From positions 1,612,001 through 1,676,000 of the forward strand of contig JAECYW010000010.1 of assembly GCA_023014335.1 (NCBI GenBank): 64,000 nt of DNA, read 5' to 3'. The DNA comes from Galerina marginata (Eukaryota; Basidiomycota; Agaricomycetes; Agaricales; Galerinaceae). The position numbers and the translations under genes are program-made. Below the pieces are notes generated by a model. That model was given only the letters and a program-made list of their open reading frames with translations. It was not told where the DNA came from and searched no databases. Of the stretch, positions 51,442 to 61,631 are shown one piece after another (position 1 is the stretch's first letter; each line of letters starts with the position of its first letter).

Positions 51442-53088
51442 GGCTGAACGGCTCGCATTATATAGGTGTGGTGGGGCTGAATATTAAATAAAATTAAATA
51501 AATTAAATAAGAAGTGAGGAGAAGAGAATAATTAATTAAGACCACTCACATTGAATTAAATCTCTAAGAATTTGAGAATCCCCTTGCGAGGTCTCGGGAA
51601 TACAAGACACGAAACAGGACATTTTTTGCGGGCGCGCTTCGCGCGCAGAGACTAATAAACTTGGTCAGCATGGTAAAATGTATCAAATATGCACAATTTT
51701 TCTCTCGCGCTTCGCGCCTCTATCAATGTTTTTGCTTCCTTAAAAAGAGGATCTTGTGAACTTCTGTTTCCCTGCTTTTAAAATTAAATATAAAGCCCCT
51801 GTTCTGATTTTAAAAAATTCTTGTCTCTGGTGAAATTGTCAAAACACGGGTATAACCTTTTTTTTCCGGGCGCGCTTCGCGCGCAGCTGCTCATTTTAAG
51901 GAGTCTCAATGTCATACTCAGTATTCCCAAGTACTCTTGAACATTTTCTCTTCTTAAATATCTGAGCCGTTGTTGACATATCAAGTGATAAATTAGGTGC
52001 ACAACATTCTCAGAAATTCTCTACTGGTGGCTCACAGATTCTTCCAAAAATTCCTATTTTTTGGTAGACAGCAGTTAATTAGATTATCATTAATTTGGGT
52101 GATTAGAATTTTTGAATACTCGTGTCTTGCATTCGGGAATGCTCCAACACGATAGGATTGACGCAAAGAGATGGTCATGTGACTGCACCTCCACGTGAAC
52201 TATATCAATTTCAAACTCAGTTAAGTCTTAGTTGGCCCACACCTATCGAATGTGAGCCGGCTGGGGCTCGCATTATATAGGTGTGGTGGGGCTGAATATT
52301 AAATAAAATTAAATAAATTAAATAAGAAGTGAGGAGAAGAGAATAATTAATTAAGACCACTCACATTGAATTAAATCTCTAAGAATTTGAGAATCCCCTT
52401 GCGAGGTCTCGGGAATACAAGACACGAAACAGGACATTTTTTGCGGGCGCGCTTCGCGCGCAGAGACTAATAAACTTGGTCAGCATGGTAAAATGTATCA
52501 AATATGCACAATTTTTCTCTCGCGCTTCGCGCCTCTATCAATGTTTTTGCTTCCTTAAAAAGAGGATCTTGTGAACTTCTGTTTCCCTGCTTTTAAAATT
52601 AAATATAAAGCCCCTGTTCTGATTTTAAAAAATTCTTGTCTCTGGTGAAATTGTCAAAACACGGGTATAACCTTTTTTTTCCGGGCGCGCTTCGCGCGCA
52701 GCTGCTCATTTTAAGGAGTCTCAATGTCATACTCAGTATTCCCAAGTACTCTTGAACATTTTCTCTTCTTAAATATCTGAGCCGTTGTTGACATATCAAG
52801 TGATAAATTAGGTGCACAACATTCTCAGAAATTCTCTACTGGTGGCTCACAGATTCTTCCAAAAATTCCTATTTTTTGGTAGACAGCAGTTAATTAGATT
52901 ATCATTAATTTGGGTGATTAGAATTTTTGAATACTCGTGTCTTGCATTCGGGAATGCTCCAACACGATAGGATTGACGCAAAGAGATGGTCATGTGACTG
53001 CACCTCCACGTGAACTATATCAATTTCAAACTCAGTTAAGTCTTAGTTGGCCCACACCTATCGAATGTGAGCCGGCTGGGCTGAACGG
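51442..53088. mobile_element. Head-to-tail dimer of an 815-bp TIR element
   Basis: The unit 51450-52264 is repeated, with no difference that I can find, at 52265-53079. Each unit opens with GGCTCGCATTATATAGGTGT and closes with the near-complement (CACACCTATCGAATGTGAGC), an inverted repeat of about 22 bp. The dimer as a whole is bracketed by the direct repeat GGCTGAACGG (51442-51451 and 53079-53088), which looks like a target-site duplication of 8-10 bp. The interior is AT-rich, non-coding, and has three GC-rich hairpins per unit. It lies about 250 bases upstream of F-box copy 3. Confidence 0.85.
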
Positions 53089-53328
53089 ATGTACTTGAGT
53101 AGCAGATCATGGATGGACTCGGAACCAAAATTACCGACGGACCCCAAATTTATCCAATCAAGCACACCCCTTCGCCGCAACTTCTCCGGCGGATAGCCTT
53201 CGAGCTTCCTGCATCCTCCCATAACCCAGCGAGAGACTTGGGATATATCATATTCTACGAGGTGACGACGAATACAGTATACTACAGTTGGGATTAATCT
53301 CTTCGCTCTCAGTCAGTGCAGGTACTTC

Positions 53329-55182
53329 ATGGCCACGGATTCGCATCTCGTCCAATTCTTGAAGAACAACGACAGCCCTTCAGAGGCTGTACTTACTGAG
53401 GTCAAGGACCTGATATTGAAACCCGTTCGAGAACTAGAAAAGAAGCAAAAAGATATAGAAAGCCTCGTCAGGACCTTGGACGACCTCAAGGTCGAGCGCG
53501 ATGTCGTCCAGAAATGCATAAAAGAATATGCCACCATTCTGTCCCCGATTCGTCGAATCCCATCGGACATTCTACACGAAATATTCTACCACTGCCTACC
53601 GACTCATCGAAATCCAGTCATGACCGTTACAGAGGCACCATTGCTTCTCACTCGCATCTGCCACCCTTGGCGGTCTATCGCCCTTTCCTCGCATCGCATC
53701 TGGTCGAAACTGCATATTTCAATTTCCCCATATCCTTCTGCCTATCATGATGGATCATGGGGGCCAGGTCCGTGGTCCTCAACCCCAAGCGTGTTGGTTG
53801 GAGGAACACAGCAGAACCAAGATGAACATGCCAACGTAATGCGTGCACGCATCACACATGTAGGATCTTGGCTATCTCGCTCTGGATCCTGTCCTCTGTC
53901 GATATCGATCAAAGCCATTGACGGCTTTGGTGTAGTTCTACCGGAAGACGTACGCGAAGACGGTCCCTTTATCCAGGCGTTCAACCAAATCGTCCCGCAC
54001 TTGGACCGCTTGCGTGATTTCGAACTTTCTGTGCCTTTTGGGATTTACCAAGTCTTCCAAAGAATGATTTCTCTCAGCATGATTCCCGAGCTTCGAAACC
54101 TCAGAGCACATTTCGTACAACACACTACTCCTGCACCCAGCGAACGCAGAGATCCAGTGCTTTTGCTTCATTCTCCGAATCTCCAAAGACTTTCGATTTA
54201 TACCGACAACGAATTTGCCATGCTCATCGATCCGAAGAATATCCCTCCAATGTGGGGGAACCTGACTCACCTATCTTTTCATTTTCCTATCACAAGCGCA
54301 GACGCTGTACAGGTACTTCGGCCATGCCAAAATCTCGAATACTGCAAACTGGTCATTTCAGACGGTTGGGATGTATACATTGGTCCTGAGGACATACTCC
54401 ACCTCCCTCGCCTGCGATCCCTGTCTGTTCTTGTGAGCGGCCTTGATACAAAGATGATGATATACAGACGGATCAACGCTCCAGCCTTAAATTCGTTTGA
54501 GTATCAAAGCTTTCAGCGATTTCCACCGGATTCCATTCACAACAAGGCTGACCCTATACCATCTCCAGTCCTTGCCCTTCTGGAAATAGCCGGCAACATA
54601 AGGAAGTTCTCCTTTGATCCTCGTCTTCTCAGTCCTCAAGATATTCTTCTTTCGTTTCGCTTTGCGAGCAGTCTCACTCATTTAGTGATCAGTCGGCGTG
54701 TTCATACTAGACGTGGGACTCGTGACGGTGGTCGTGCAGCATTTCGAACTTTCAACCTTGATCTCCTTGTGATCGACCAAAAATCGGATGGAACTCTACC
54801 TGGGGAAGAAGTTTTACTTCCGAAGCTGGAGGTTTTCGAGGCTTATTTGGCAGCCGCCGTCACTGACGAACTATTGTTCCGATTTATTGTTAGTCGGTTA
54901 GGTGACTCCGAAAACAAACAAGTCAGCTCTCTGAAGACTGTCAAGGTGACCTTCGAAAGGTCAATGCAGAAGGATATTCGTGAGGAAGTTTACCGGCATG
55001 CCGAAGCGGTGGGGGTGGAAATTACGCTGGACCTGTCCTATGTCACCCCACTATTGCCACCCAGTAATTCAAAGTATACTGATGTCTTATCTCCCTGGTA
55101 TGGGTTATCAGAACCGTTGCATGGATTCCCAGATAGTGATCGTTCATGGCTTTATGCAGACACTGATACGAACGACTTTTAG
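53329..55182 (+). CDS. F-box-like protein, intronless (copy 3)
   Basis: A 617-residue open frame with the same plan as copies 1, 2 and 4: coiled coil (VRELEKKQKDIESLVRTLDD), F-box-like motif (SPIRRIPSDILHEIFYHCLP, TEAPLLLTRICHPWRSIAL, HRIWSKLHI), then leucine-rich irregular repeats and the closing YTDVLSPWYGLSEP block. Predicted to recruit targets to an SCF ubiquitin ligase through Skp1. A dimeric MITE sits about 250 bases upstream and may form part of the promoter. It is in tandem with copy 4, on the plus strand, whereas copies 1 and 2 lie on the minus strand about 25 kb away. Confidence 0.88.
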   Translation: MATDSHLVQFLKNNDSPSEAVLTEVKDLILKPVRELEKKQKDIESLVRTLDDLKVERDVVQKCIKEYATILSPIRRIPSDILHEIFYHCLPTHRNPVMTVTEAPLLLTRICHPWRSIALSSHRIWSKLHISISPYPSAYHDGSWGPGPWSSTPSVLVGGTQQNQDEHANVMRARITHVGSWLSRSGSCPLSISIKAIDGFGVVLPEDVREDGPFIQAFNQIVPHLDRLRDFELSVPFGIYQVFQRMISLSMIPELRNLRAHFVQHTTPAPSERRDPVLLLHSPNLQRLSIYTDNEFAMLIDPKNIPPMWGNLTHLSFHFPITSADAVQVLRPCQNLEYCKLVISDGWDVYIGPEDILHLPRLRSLSVLVSGLDTKMMIYRRINAPALNSFEYQSFQRFPPDSIHNKADPIPSPVLALLEIAGNIRKFSFDPRLLSPQDILLSFRFASSLTHLVISRRVHTRRGTRDGGRAAFRTFNLDLLVIDQKSDGTLPGEEVLLPKLEVFEAYLAAAVTDELLFRFIVSRLGDSENKQVSSLKTVKVTFERSMQKDIREEVYRHAEAVGVEITLDLSYVTPLLPPSNSKYTDVLSPWYGLSEPLHGFPDSDRSWLYADTDTNDF

Positions 55183-56566
55183 ATCCAACCTGGCTTATTC
55201 TCTGTGTTTCCCGAGTAGCTGTTATCTTGAACATATGTATTGGTTAATACAAAGGATGGGTACAAAGTGAATTTTCTTGAGTCAGTGGCTATCAGAGGGT
55301 TCCTCCTTCAATTACGGAAGTCGTTGTAGGTTCTTACCCGACTCTACTGTATCAGTCGTAATAACTCAAAACTTACCTTTTAAACAGGCTTATTCGTCAG
55401 CAAACGCTTCTAAAAATATGAGGACCTGCATTATGATTAGAAAACAAATTAGAAAACAACTAGAATTTTTTTTTTTCAAAATTTGGATCTCCTCATGATC
55501 GCCGATTGGGGTGTTGTCCAATACACCACCCGGACGGTATCGGGTTGCCTCAAGGTTGCCCTTGAAATTACTTCAATAATACTCTTGATAATTCCCGCTA
55601 CCTTTAGGCAGTAGGGTCTTAGAGACGTTCATTTTTAAAAATTGGCAGAGATTTACAAGATCTGTCCCCACGTCATAGATGTCCCACGCCATGGCTGAGT
55701 TTGATTCGTTTGAATTGCTTTGTCATTTCACAGTTCGTCCTCGATCTTATCGCAATCTTATCATGTTGTTCACCTAAATGGCCTAACATATTCGTCCAAT
55801 GCCCAACTGACGCCCTTCCATCACTTATACCTTTGCCTTTGCCTCACGTTTGAGGGACATCGCATCCTCGTCTTCCGTTTTGCGTGCTTGTCTAAGTTCT
55901 TTCAGTACTTATCGAATTGTCGCGTAGTGCGTTTATCATTTTACGAGCACTCTTGATTTCGAAATTCGCCGTTGAGCCGGACCTTTGTGAAAACAGTACT
56001 ACTAATGAGACAAAGGACACTAGTTTACGTTCTTTTAGTTTATGTCCTTTCTTGCTATCTTCCATGTAACTTATGTATCTACATTGATCTTGTGCAGGCC
56101 TTTCTTATGTGCTGTGATCGATTCTTAACCATGCTCTATGAAATTGTTTTCGCTACCAAAGTGAACCTCCAACCTGGAAAATTCTAAGTCTAGGAAAAAT
56201 ATCTTAGAGCTTTGCATCAATAAAACCTCAAGTTCTGGACTCAGAAACCGACGGGCTCCGACAAGAGAAAGGGAAGGTAGCGGGCTTTGCCGCTCGCCGG
56301 CCCTACATCCTTATACTTGTCGATGGCGACCTTAATTGGTCACAATCTAATCTTGGCTCCGGGTAACACGTGCCGCTTAAATCGAATTGGGCGCCCAGGC
56401 ACAGTGACTGAGTACCTCGCACTTACTTACTTACACTCATTGCACGAAGTACTGGGCTACATTTGAATCTACCTGGTGAAGACCACTGCATAGAGTCTGC
56501 CTATAAAGCGCGCTTTCTTACGACTTTGCTTTTCACTAGGGCTTAAAACATTATCCTGGCTCAACT
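55183..56566. other. 1.4-kb intergenic region between F-box copies
   Basis: No gene could be supported. Short open frames at 55720-56187 lack any family feature and a start context. A GC-rich stretch near 56270-56400 precedes the promoter of copy 4. Confidence 0.5.
56502..56508 (+). promoter_or_regulatory. TATA box of F-box copy 4
   Basis: TATAAAG lies 59-65 bases upstream of the ATG at 56567. Confidence 0.5.
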
Positions 56567-58444
56567 ATGGACGAACGACCGTATCTCACCAAATTCCTCC
56601 AGAGCAACGACGCCCCATCCGAGGCCGTCTTCGATGAAGTTACGCACCTTATATCAAAACCCTTGCAAGAGTTGGAGGCTAAAATGAAAGAAATTGAACG
56701 TATCGGCAAGACCTTGGAAGACCTCCAGACCGAACGCGATGTTATCCAGAAATCAGTGGATGAATACAATACCATTCTGTCTCCAGTCCGCCGATTTTCA
56801 TTTAAAATTCTACATGAGATCTTTTGCTATTGCTTGCCAGCTCATCGCTATCCGATCATGTCCATTACAGAAGCACCCTTGCTTCTGACTCGCATTTGCA
56901 AATCTTGGCGATCTGTGGCCCTATCTTCTCCTTATATCTGGTCGAAATTGCATATCCCACTTCTTCCCTATTCCATCAGCAGTTATGATCCATGGCCAAC
57001 ATGGCCTCCCCTCCCAGGACAAGGAGCTGATACAGCTGAGCGTCAGCAAAGACAACGCGAACAAGAGGAGAAATATGCAAAAACAATGCAAGCACGTTGC
57101 GAACTGGCGGAAGTTTGGCTCTCTCGCTCCGGGTCTTATCCTTTATCAATATCGCTCAAATTTTTTGAAGGTTTTGGTCCGGTATCGAGGGGCGACTTGG
57201 ACGACGGAAATCCATTGTCCGAAATATTCAATATGGTCCTCTCATACTCAACACGTATGGAAGTTCTCGAGTTGTCCATGCCATTCGAGATCTATCAAAA
57301 GTTTCAAAACATGGTTTCTCTTGAGATGGTGCCCAATCTTCAAAGCTTCAGAGCAAATTTCTTTCAAGGAGTTGCGCCCCATCTCGATGCAACCGTGGAT
57401 CCGGTTATATTGCTCGAGGTCCCGAATCTCAGGAGCCTCTCACTTTTTACTGGCATTCCCGGTGTTCCGGTTTTTGACTCTAGGAACATCCCTCCGACAT
57501 GGAAGAACCTTTCCAACTTATTTTTCCATTCTCCAATCACGAGCGCAGAAGCGGTTCAGGTACTCCGATGGTGTCAAAATCTCGACCAGTGCAAACTGAG
57601 CATTTCAGACGGTGTGGATATATACATTGCCCCTGAGGACGCCCTTTCACTCCCTTGCCTCCGATCTCTTTGCATTCAGATCGGCGGCCTTGATACGATG
57701 ACAGTAATGTACAGGCGCATTGAAGCTCCCCGCTTGAATTCGTTCGAGTACTCTCAAGGTCAGAACCAGTACTCACCAGGCGTGGTCCACAACTCTTCTC
57801 ATTCATCTCCTACTCTTTCCATGCTCGAGAAGTCCAAGAATATCAGAAAGTTGGCATTTGACCCACCTCTTTTTACCCCCCAGGATGTGCTCTTTGCTTT
57901 TAGATTTGCAAGCAATCTCACCCATTTGATACTCGGACCACACTCCAATAAAAACCGGGTACACCCTCATAGCCCCGGATATCGGACGGTTTCCAGAAGT
58001 TTTGACCTGAATCTCCTTGTGGTGGGGGAACAACCGAATACAGTCCTACCCGCTACTTCACCACGACGAGAGGTTTTGCTCCCGAAATTAGAGGTGTTCG
58101 AGGCATACGCCGAGATGGCTAATGTGACAGACGAAACTCTACTTCAGTTCATCCTAGGTCGACTAGGTGATCCGGAAGGCAAAGGGGTTAGCTCGCTGAA
58201 GACGGTCAAGATTGCTTTTGAAAGGACAAAGCAGAGCGATGTTTCCGATGAGGTTCATCAACGTGCTAAAGAGGTGGGAGTAGAGATCTTGTTGGACCTC
58301 ACCTATTATGACCAACATCCACCAAATACTTCAAAGTATGCGGATATCTTGTCACCATGGTATGGATTGTCGGATCCGGCTTATGGGGCCGCGGATGGCG
58401 ATCGTTCGTGGAATTACCCAGACGACGAAATGGAGGAGTACTAG
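56567..58444 (+). CDS. F-box-like protein, intronless (copy 4)
   Basis: A 625-residue open frame. Coiled coil near residues 25-65 (EAKMKEIERIGKTLEDLQ), F-box-like motif with some changes in the usual leading residues (SPVRRFSFKILHEIFCYCLP in place of PSDIL), TEAPLLLTRICKSWRSVAL, then leucine-rich segments and the closing block YADILSPWYGLSDP. The changed PSD to SFK at the F-box start could weaken Skp1 binding, but the rest of the motif is kept. It is the tandem partner of copy 3. A good TATA box precedes it. Confidence 0.87.
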   Translation: MDERPYLTKFLQSNDAPSEAVFDEVTHLISKPLQELEAKMKEIERIGKTLEDLQTERDVIQKSVDEYNTILSPVRRFSFKILHEIFCYCLPAHRYPIMSITEAPLLLTRICKSWRSVALSSPYIWSKLHIPLLPYSISSYDPWPTWPPLPGQGADTAERQQRQREQEEKYAKTMQARCELAEVWLSRSGSYPLSISLKFFEGFGPVSRGDLDDGNPLSEIFNMVLSYSTRMEVLELSMPFEIYQKFQNMVSLEMVPNLQSFRANFFQGVAPHLDATVDPVILLEVPNLRSLSLFTGIPGVPVFDSRNIPPTWKNLSNLFFHSPITSAEAVQVLRWCQNLDQCKLSISDGVDIYIAPEDALSLPCLRSLCIQIGGLDTMTVMYRRIEAPRLNSFEYSQGQNQYSPGVVHNSSHSSPTLSMLEKSKNIRKLAFDPPLFTPQDVLFAFRFASNLTHLILGPHSNKNRVHPHSPGYRTVSRSFDLNLLVVGEQPNTVLPATSPRREVLLPKLEVFEAYAEMANVTDETLLQFILGRLGDPEGKGVSSLKTVKIAFERTKQSDVSDEVHQRAKEVGVEILLDLTYYDQHPPNTSKYADILSPWYGLSDPAYGAADGDRSWNYPDDEMEEY

Positions 58445-58572
58445 TTCTACTTTAGCAACAGCGGTCCGATTCTAGTTCAGTTTTTATTTATTTTAGCACA
58501 CTGTAAACCGGTTATTCATGTAAGGAACATTTTAAAAGGTCCGAGCACTTCTCTTCCTTCACCATAACCATC

Positions 58573-59791
58573 ATGAGCTCAAGATGTCATGATGCGAAGT
58601 ACTACTTCCACGACGGAAATATCACGATACTCGTTTCAGACACCTTATTTAAGGTGAAGGCTGGCTAGATCAATGACTGATGCCGACTCAGTGACCTAAT
58701 CCTTTCCGTTTTGTTGCGCCTTGCCACGTCTAGGTTCATAGACAATTTCTAGCCCGAGATGCGTCGGCATTTGAGAACATGTTCTCACTGAATTTGGATA
58801 TGGCCAGGCAGGCTACTAGCTCTGGGTCAATGCCCTTTCAGCAGGATGGGAATAACGATGAGAATCCGATTCGAATGGAAGGAGATACTCCAGACGAGTT
58901 TCGGGACTTGCTTTGGTCTTTGTATGCATTGTGAGTTGGCTGATCGTTTGCACACTTCCTTTGCTGGAATCTGAAGAAAGATTCAGACCGCATGAAATCG
59001 CAGGGGTTACATCTTTCCATGGCAATCCCGTGAAGCTATCCAATGTGGCACGCATGTCGCATAAATACCACTTCGCATCCACTGAGACTTGGGCCCTAGT
59101 TGCACTGCTTGTAGTTATCGACCTGCAGAGCCGGGGCCCTGTTCCACTCAATACCGACGTCCTTGTAAAAGCCACGGAAGCGGCTGTGCTCTGCGAGAAT
59201 ACTCCACTCCTAGATGCCCTTCGGGTGAGGTGGAGGAAACTCATTGAGAACCTCCAGGATCTCAGTACTGCTATAAGCGTCACCGAGCGTCTGGGACTCA
59301 AGGATCTGTGCGGCCTTGCATACTATATGACTGTAAGTCACAAGAGTAGAGAAAGTTGGATCAGTGAGCTAGGCCTCAATCGCGAACAGCGTATAAGGCT
59401 TCTCTCAGGCCATCATAACCTGTCCCAGCAGTGCGACTCATTGCCGACTGACCCCCCGGATATCCTCCACCACGACGACTGTGATGATCCCGATGATTGT
59501 GATGAGGACTGGGGGGTCTTGTGGATTGCTATGCTGGCGTATGGTCAACCATCCTTCCAAGGGATTCCAATGGAATCTCAACTTCAACTGGTTAACAAGG
59601 TTGATATTTTAGGACGGTTGGACAGGGCAATTGGAGTCCTGACGGCTTTCCTCGATGGTACATTTCCTGAAATACGTGCTTATGACTTTGCGAACCACAA
59701 GGCTTGTTGGAAGCCTGCGTTGGTGGCTACTCAGTCCTTGCATGAGAGAGTGCAAGGAGCCCTTATGACATTCTTCGAAGACGTTATATGA
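58573..59791 (+). CDS. BTB/POZ-domain protein (convergent pair, member 1)
   Basis: Exons 58573-58653, 58734-58930 and 58987-59791 join in frame to 360 residues. The first exon ends with GNITILVSDTLFK, the start of a BTB fold; exon 2 continues VHRQFLARDASAFENMF and DEFRDLLWSLYAL. The back part has VKLSNVARMSHKYHF, ITEAAV-type helices and LGLKDLCGLAYYM, and an acidic-cysteine patch HHDDCDDPDDCDED. It is a different BTB subfamily from the pair at 5-9 kb. The convergent gene at 60049-61317 is a paralogue with the same intron positions and phases. Confidence 0.85.
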
Positions 59792-60048
59792 CCCTATGTT
59801 CTTTTGGCTTCTGCTGGACTTTGCTTAGAATCTATTCCCCATGTACACAGTTAACAAATCTGAATAATTATAAGGACTCCGGTTCGCCACATCGAGCTAT
59901 TATATGGTCGGGGCAATTATTAATGAGAGATACTAATGTACATACTAGGTGGGGTGTGAAAAGATTGTTGTATAATCCTTTTCCATCGTGAAGAAGATCT
60001 CCAAAGCGAGTCCCAGCAAGACTAGTCGCAATCAAGCAGGAAAAGAAA

Positions 60049-61317
60049 TCATAGCACATCCCGAAAGAAATCCATCAACCCATCCTGGGTCTTCCGACAG
60101 TAAGCCACTGTTGCGTCCAGCGCTGGCTTTATACATCGATCCTCGGCAAAAAATGACCAGCCACTCATCTCCGAGAACGAGTCATTGTCAACAGCCATCA
60201 TAATACTCACCGCCATCATAAGCCGGCCAACTATATCCAATCGATCGTGGCGCAAGGTCTGTGCCCCGATCCCAATGCTCGGGTCCAGCGACAGCATGCG
60301 CCTCCAGAAAGCTTCCCAATCAAGGCTGCACTCGTCTATATCGTCGCACTCTGGTCCATGCAATAACTCGGGCGGTGTGTCCGCGAGCTGCTCTCCTGCA
60401 TGCAAGAGGTTGTAGTACCCAGACAGCAGTCGGATGCGCTGCTCGCGATCAAGCAAGGGTTCAGCTTCCCATGCGTCACGTCCTTGGAGTAGGATGTTAA
60501 AATATGCAAGCCCGCACAAATCACGTAGGCCTAGGCGCTCGGTGACGTTGATCGCGGCGCCAAGATCTTTGCGGTCACCGATGCGCGCTTTCCATTTCAG
60601 CTTGACAGCATCGAGGAGGGCAGGATGCATGCAGAGCACGGCCGCCTCGGTAATTTGGATGAGCGCGTGCGTTTCGAGATGGTCGCTTCTTGCAGAGGAA
60701 GACTCAGAGCTATCGGACGACGAGGTGGGTATTGGTGCCTGTACGCAGGTCAGAAGGGCTTGAAGGGCCCAGGATTCGGTTGTTCCGAAGTGGTACTTGT
60801 GCGCCATGCGTGCGACGTGTGAGAGCTTGACGGTATCGCCTTCAGAGGACATGGCAAGCATGATTTCGTGTGGTCTAATGGAAATAGGAAGCAAAGTGAG
60901 GATTGCATATCCGACCAGAAATTGAGAGACTTACAAAGCATAGAGAGACCATAGCAAATCTCTGAATTCATCGACCGTATCACCCTGCATCCGAATGGGA
61001 TTCTCGTCGCTCACGCCGTCCTGCTCAAAAGTATCAGACCCAGATCGAAACCTACCCGATGTTTGGCTCATTCGCGAAGGCTCGATAGCCTGCATATCTA
61101 CGTTATCCAACGCGAACATGTTCTCAAACGTGGACCCATCTCGGGCCAGAATATGCCTATGAACCTGGCGTTAATATAAGCACGAAGCGATTAATATGTC
61201 AGTAAATATCTTCGAGGCCATCAAGGTCACCTTGAACAAGGTCTTGGACACCAACAGCGTAATGTCTCCATTGGGGAAGTAATATTTCGCGTCCTTCCAT
61301 TCTGCGTGCATGATCAT
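60049..61317 (-). CDS. BTB/POZ-domain protein (convergent pair, member 2)
   Basis: Exons 61317-61231, 61164-60935 and 60874-60049 join in frame to 380 residues, with intron positions and phases matching member 1. BTB core: GDITLLVSKTLFK, VHRHILARDGSTFENMFAL, DEFRDLLWSLYAL. Then VKLSHVARMAHKYHF, a Ser-rich insert (TSSSDSSESSSARSD), ITEAAVLCMHPALLDAV, VTERLGLRDLCGLAYF and an acidic patch ECDDIDECSLDW. The alternative start (ATG at 61311) is two codons downstream. It converges on member 1, with 257 bases between stops, consistent with an inverted tandem duplication. Confidence 0.86.
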
Positions 61318-61483
61318 GGGTTGCTATATGATTCGGTTGGTGTCCGCAGGTGGTGTGAAGGAAAGGAGAGTTGGCGTCTAAATATGCATCGCCAGTGACT
61401 GATGGCATGATGTCAGGCCAATTGTATCCTTCATGAGCTGAAGCTAGAAATAATAGCTTACTTAGATATATTTGCGTGTATGT

Positions 61484-61573
61484 GGCGTTATAGTGTAGTG
61501 GTTATCACTCGAGGTTTTGACCAGTTTGTAATACTGTATCCTCGTAACCCCAGTTCGAACCTGGGTAACGCCT
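61484..61573 (+). tRNA. tRNA-Gln (anticodon TTG) with 18-nt intron
   Basis: Cloverleaf: acceptor GGCGTTA with TAACGCC; D-arm TAGTGTAGTGGTTATCACT; anticodon arm CGAGG/CCTCG around the loop TTTTGA-T, giving TTG at 61517-61519; T-arm CCCAG-TTCGAAC-CTGGG. An intron at 61521-61538 sits one base after the anticodon, the canonical place, and removal leaves a 7-base loop. Internal A and B boxes are intact. Confidence 0.92.
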
Positions 61574-61575
61574 CA

Positions 61576-61583
61576 TTTTTTTT
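61576..61583 (+). terminator. Pol III terminator of tRNA-Gln
   Basis: A run of eight T follows the tRNA discriminator base by two nucleotides. Confidence 0.85.
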
Positions 61584-61631
61584 GTCAATCCTTACTAAAT
61601 AGGAAGCGACCCGCCTTGAACCTGAACCAGA

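Noticed and set aside
51450..53079. Two long identical direct repeats looking like a pair of LTRs
   Set aside because: The repeats abut with no internal region, they do not run TG...CA, no gag-pol frame is present, and each unit has its own inverted ends. A dimer of a TIR element explains it better.
55720..56187. Two hydrophobic short frames between F-box copies 3 and 4
   Set aside because: There is no signal-peptide pattern, splice-linked exons or promoter; the composition is that of AT-rich non-coding DNA.
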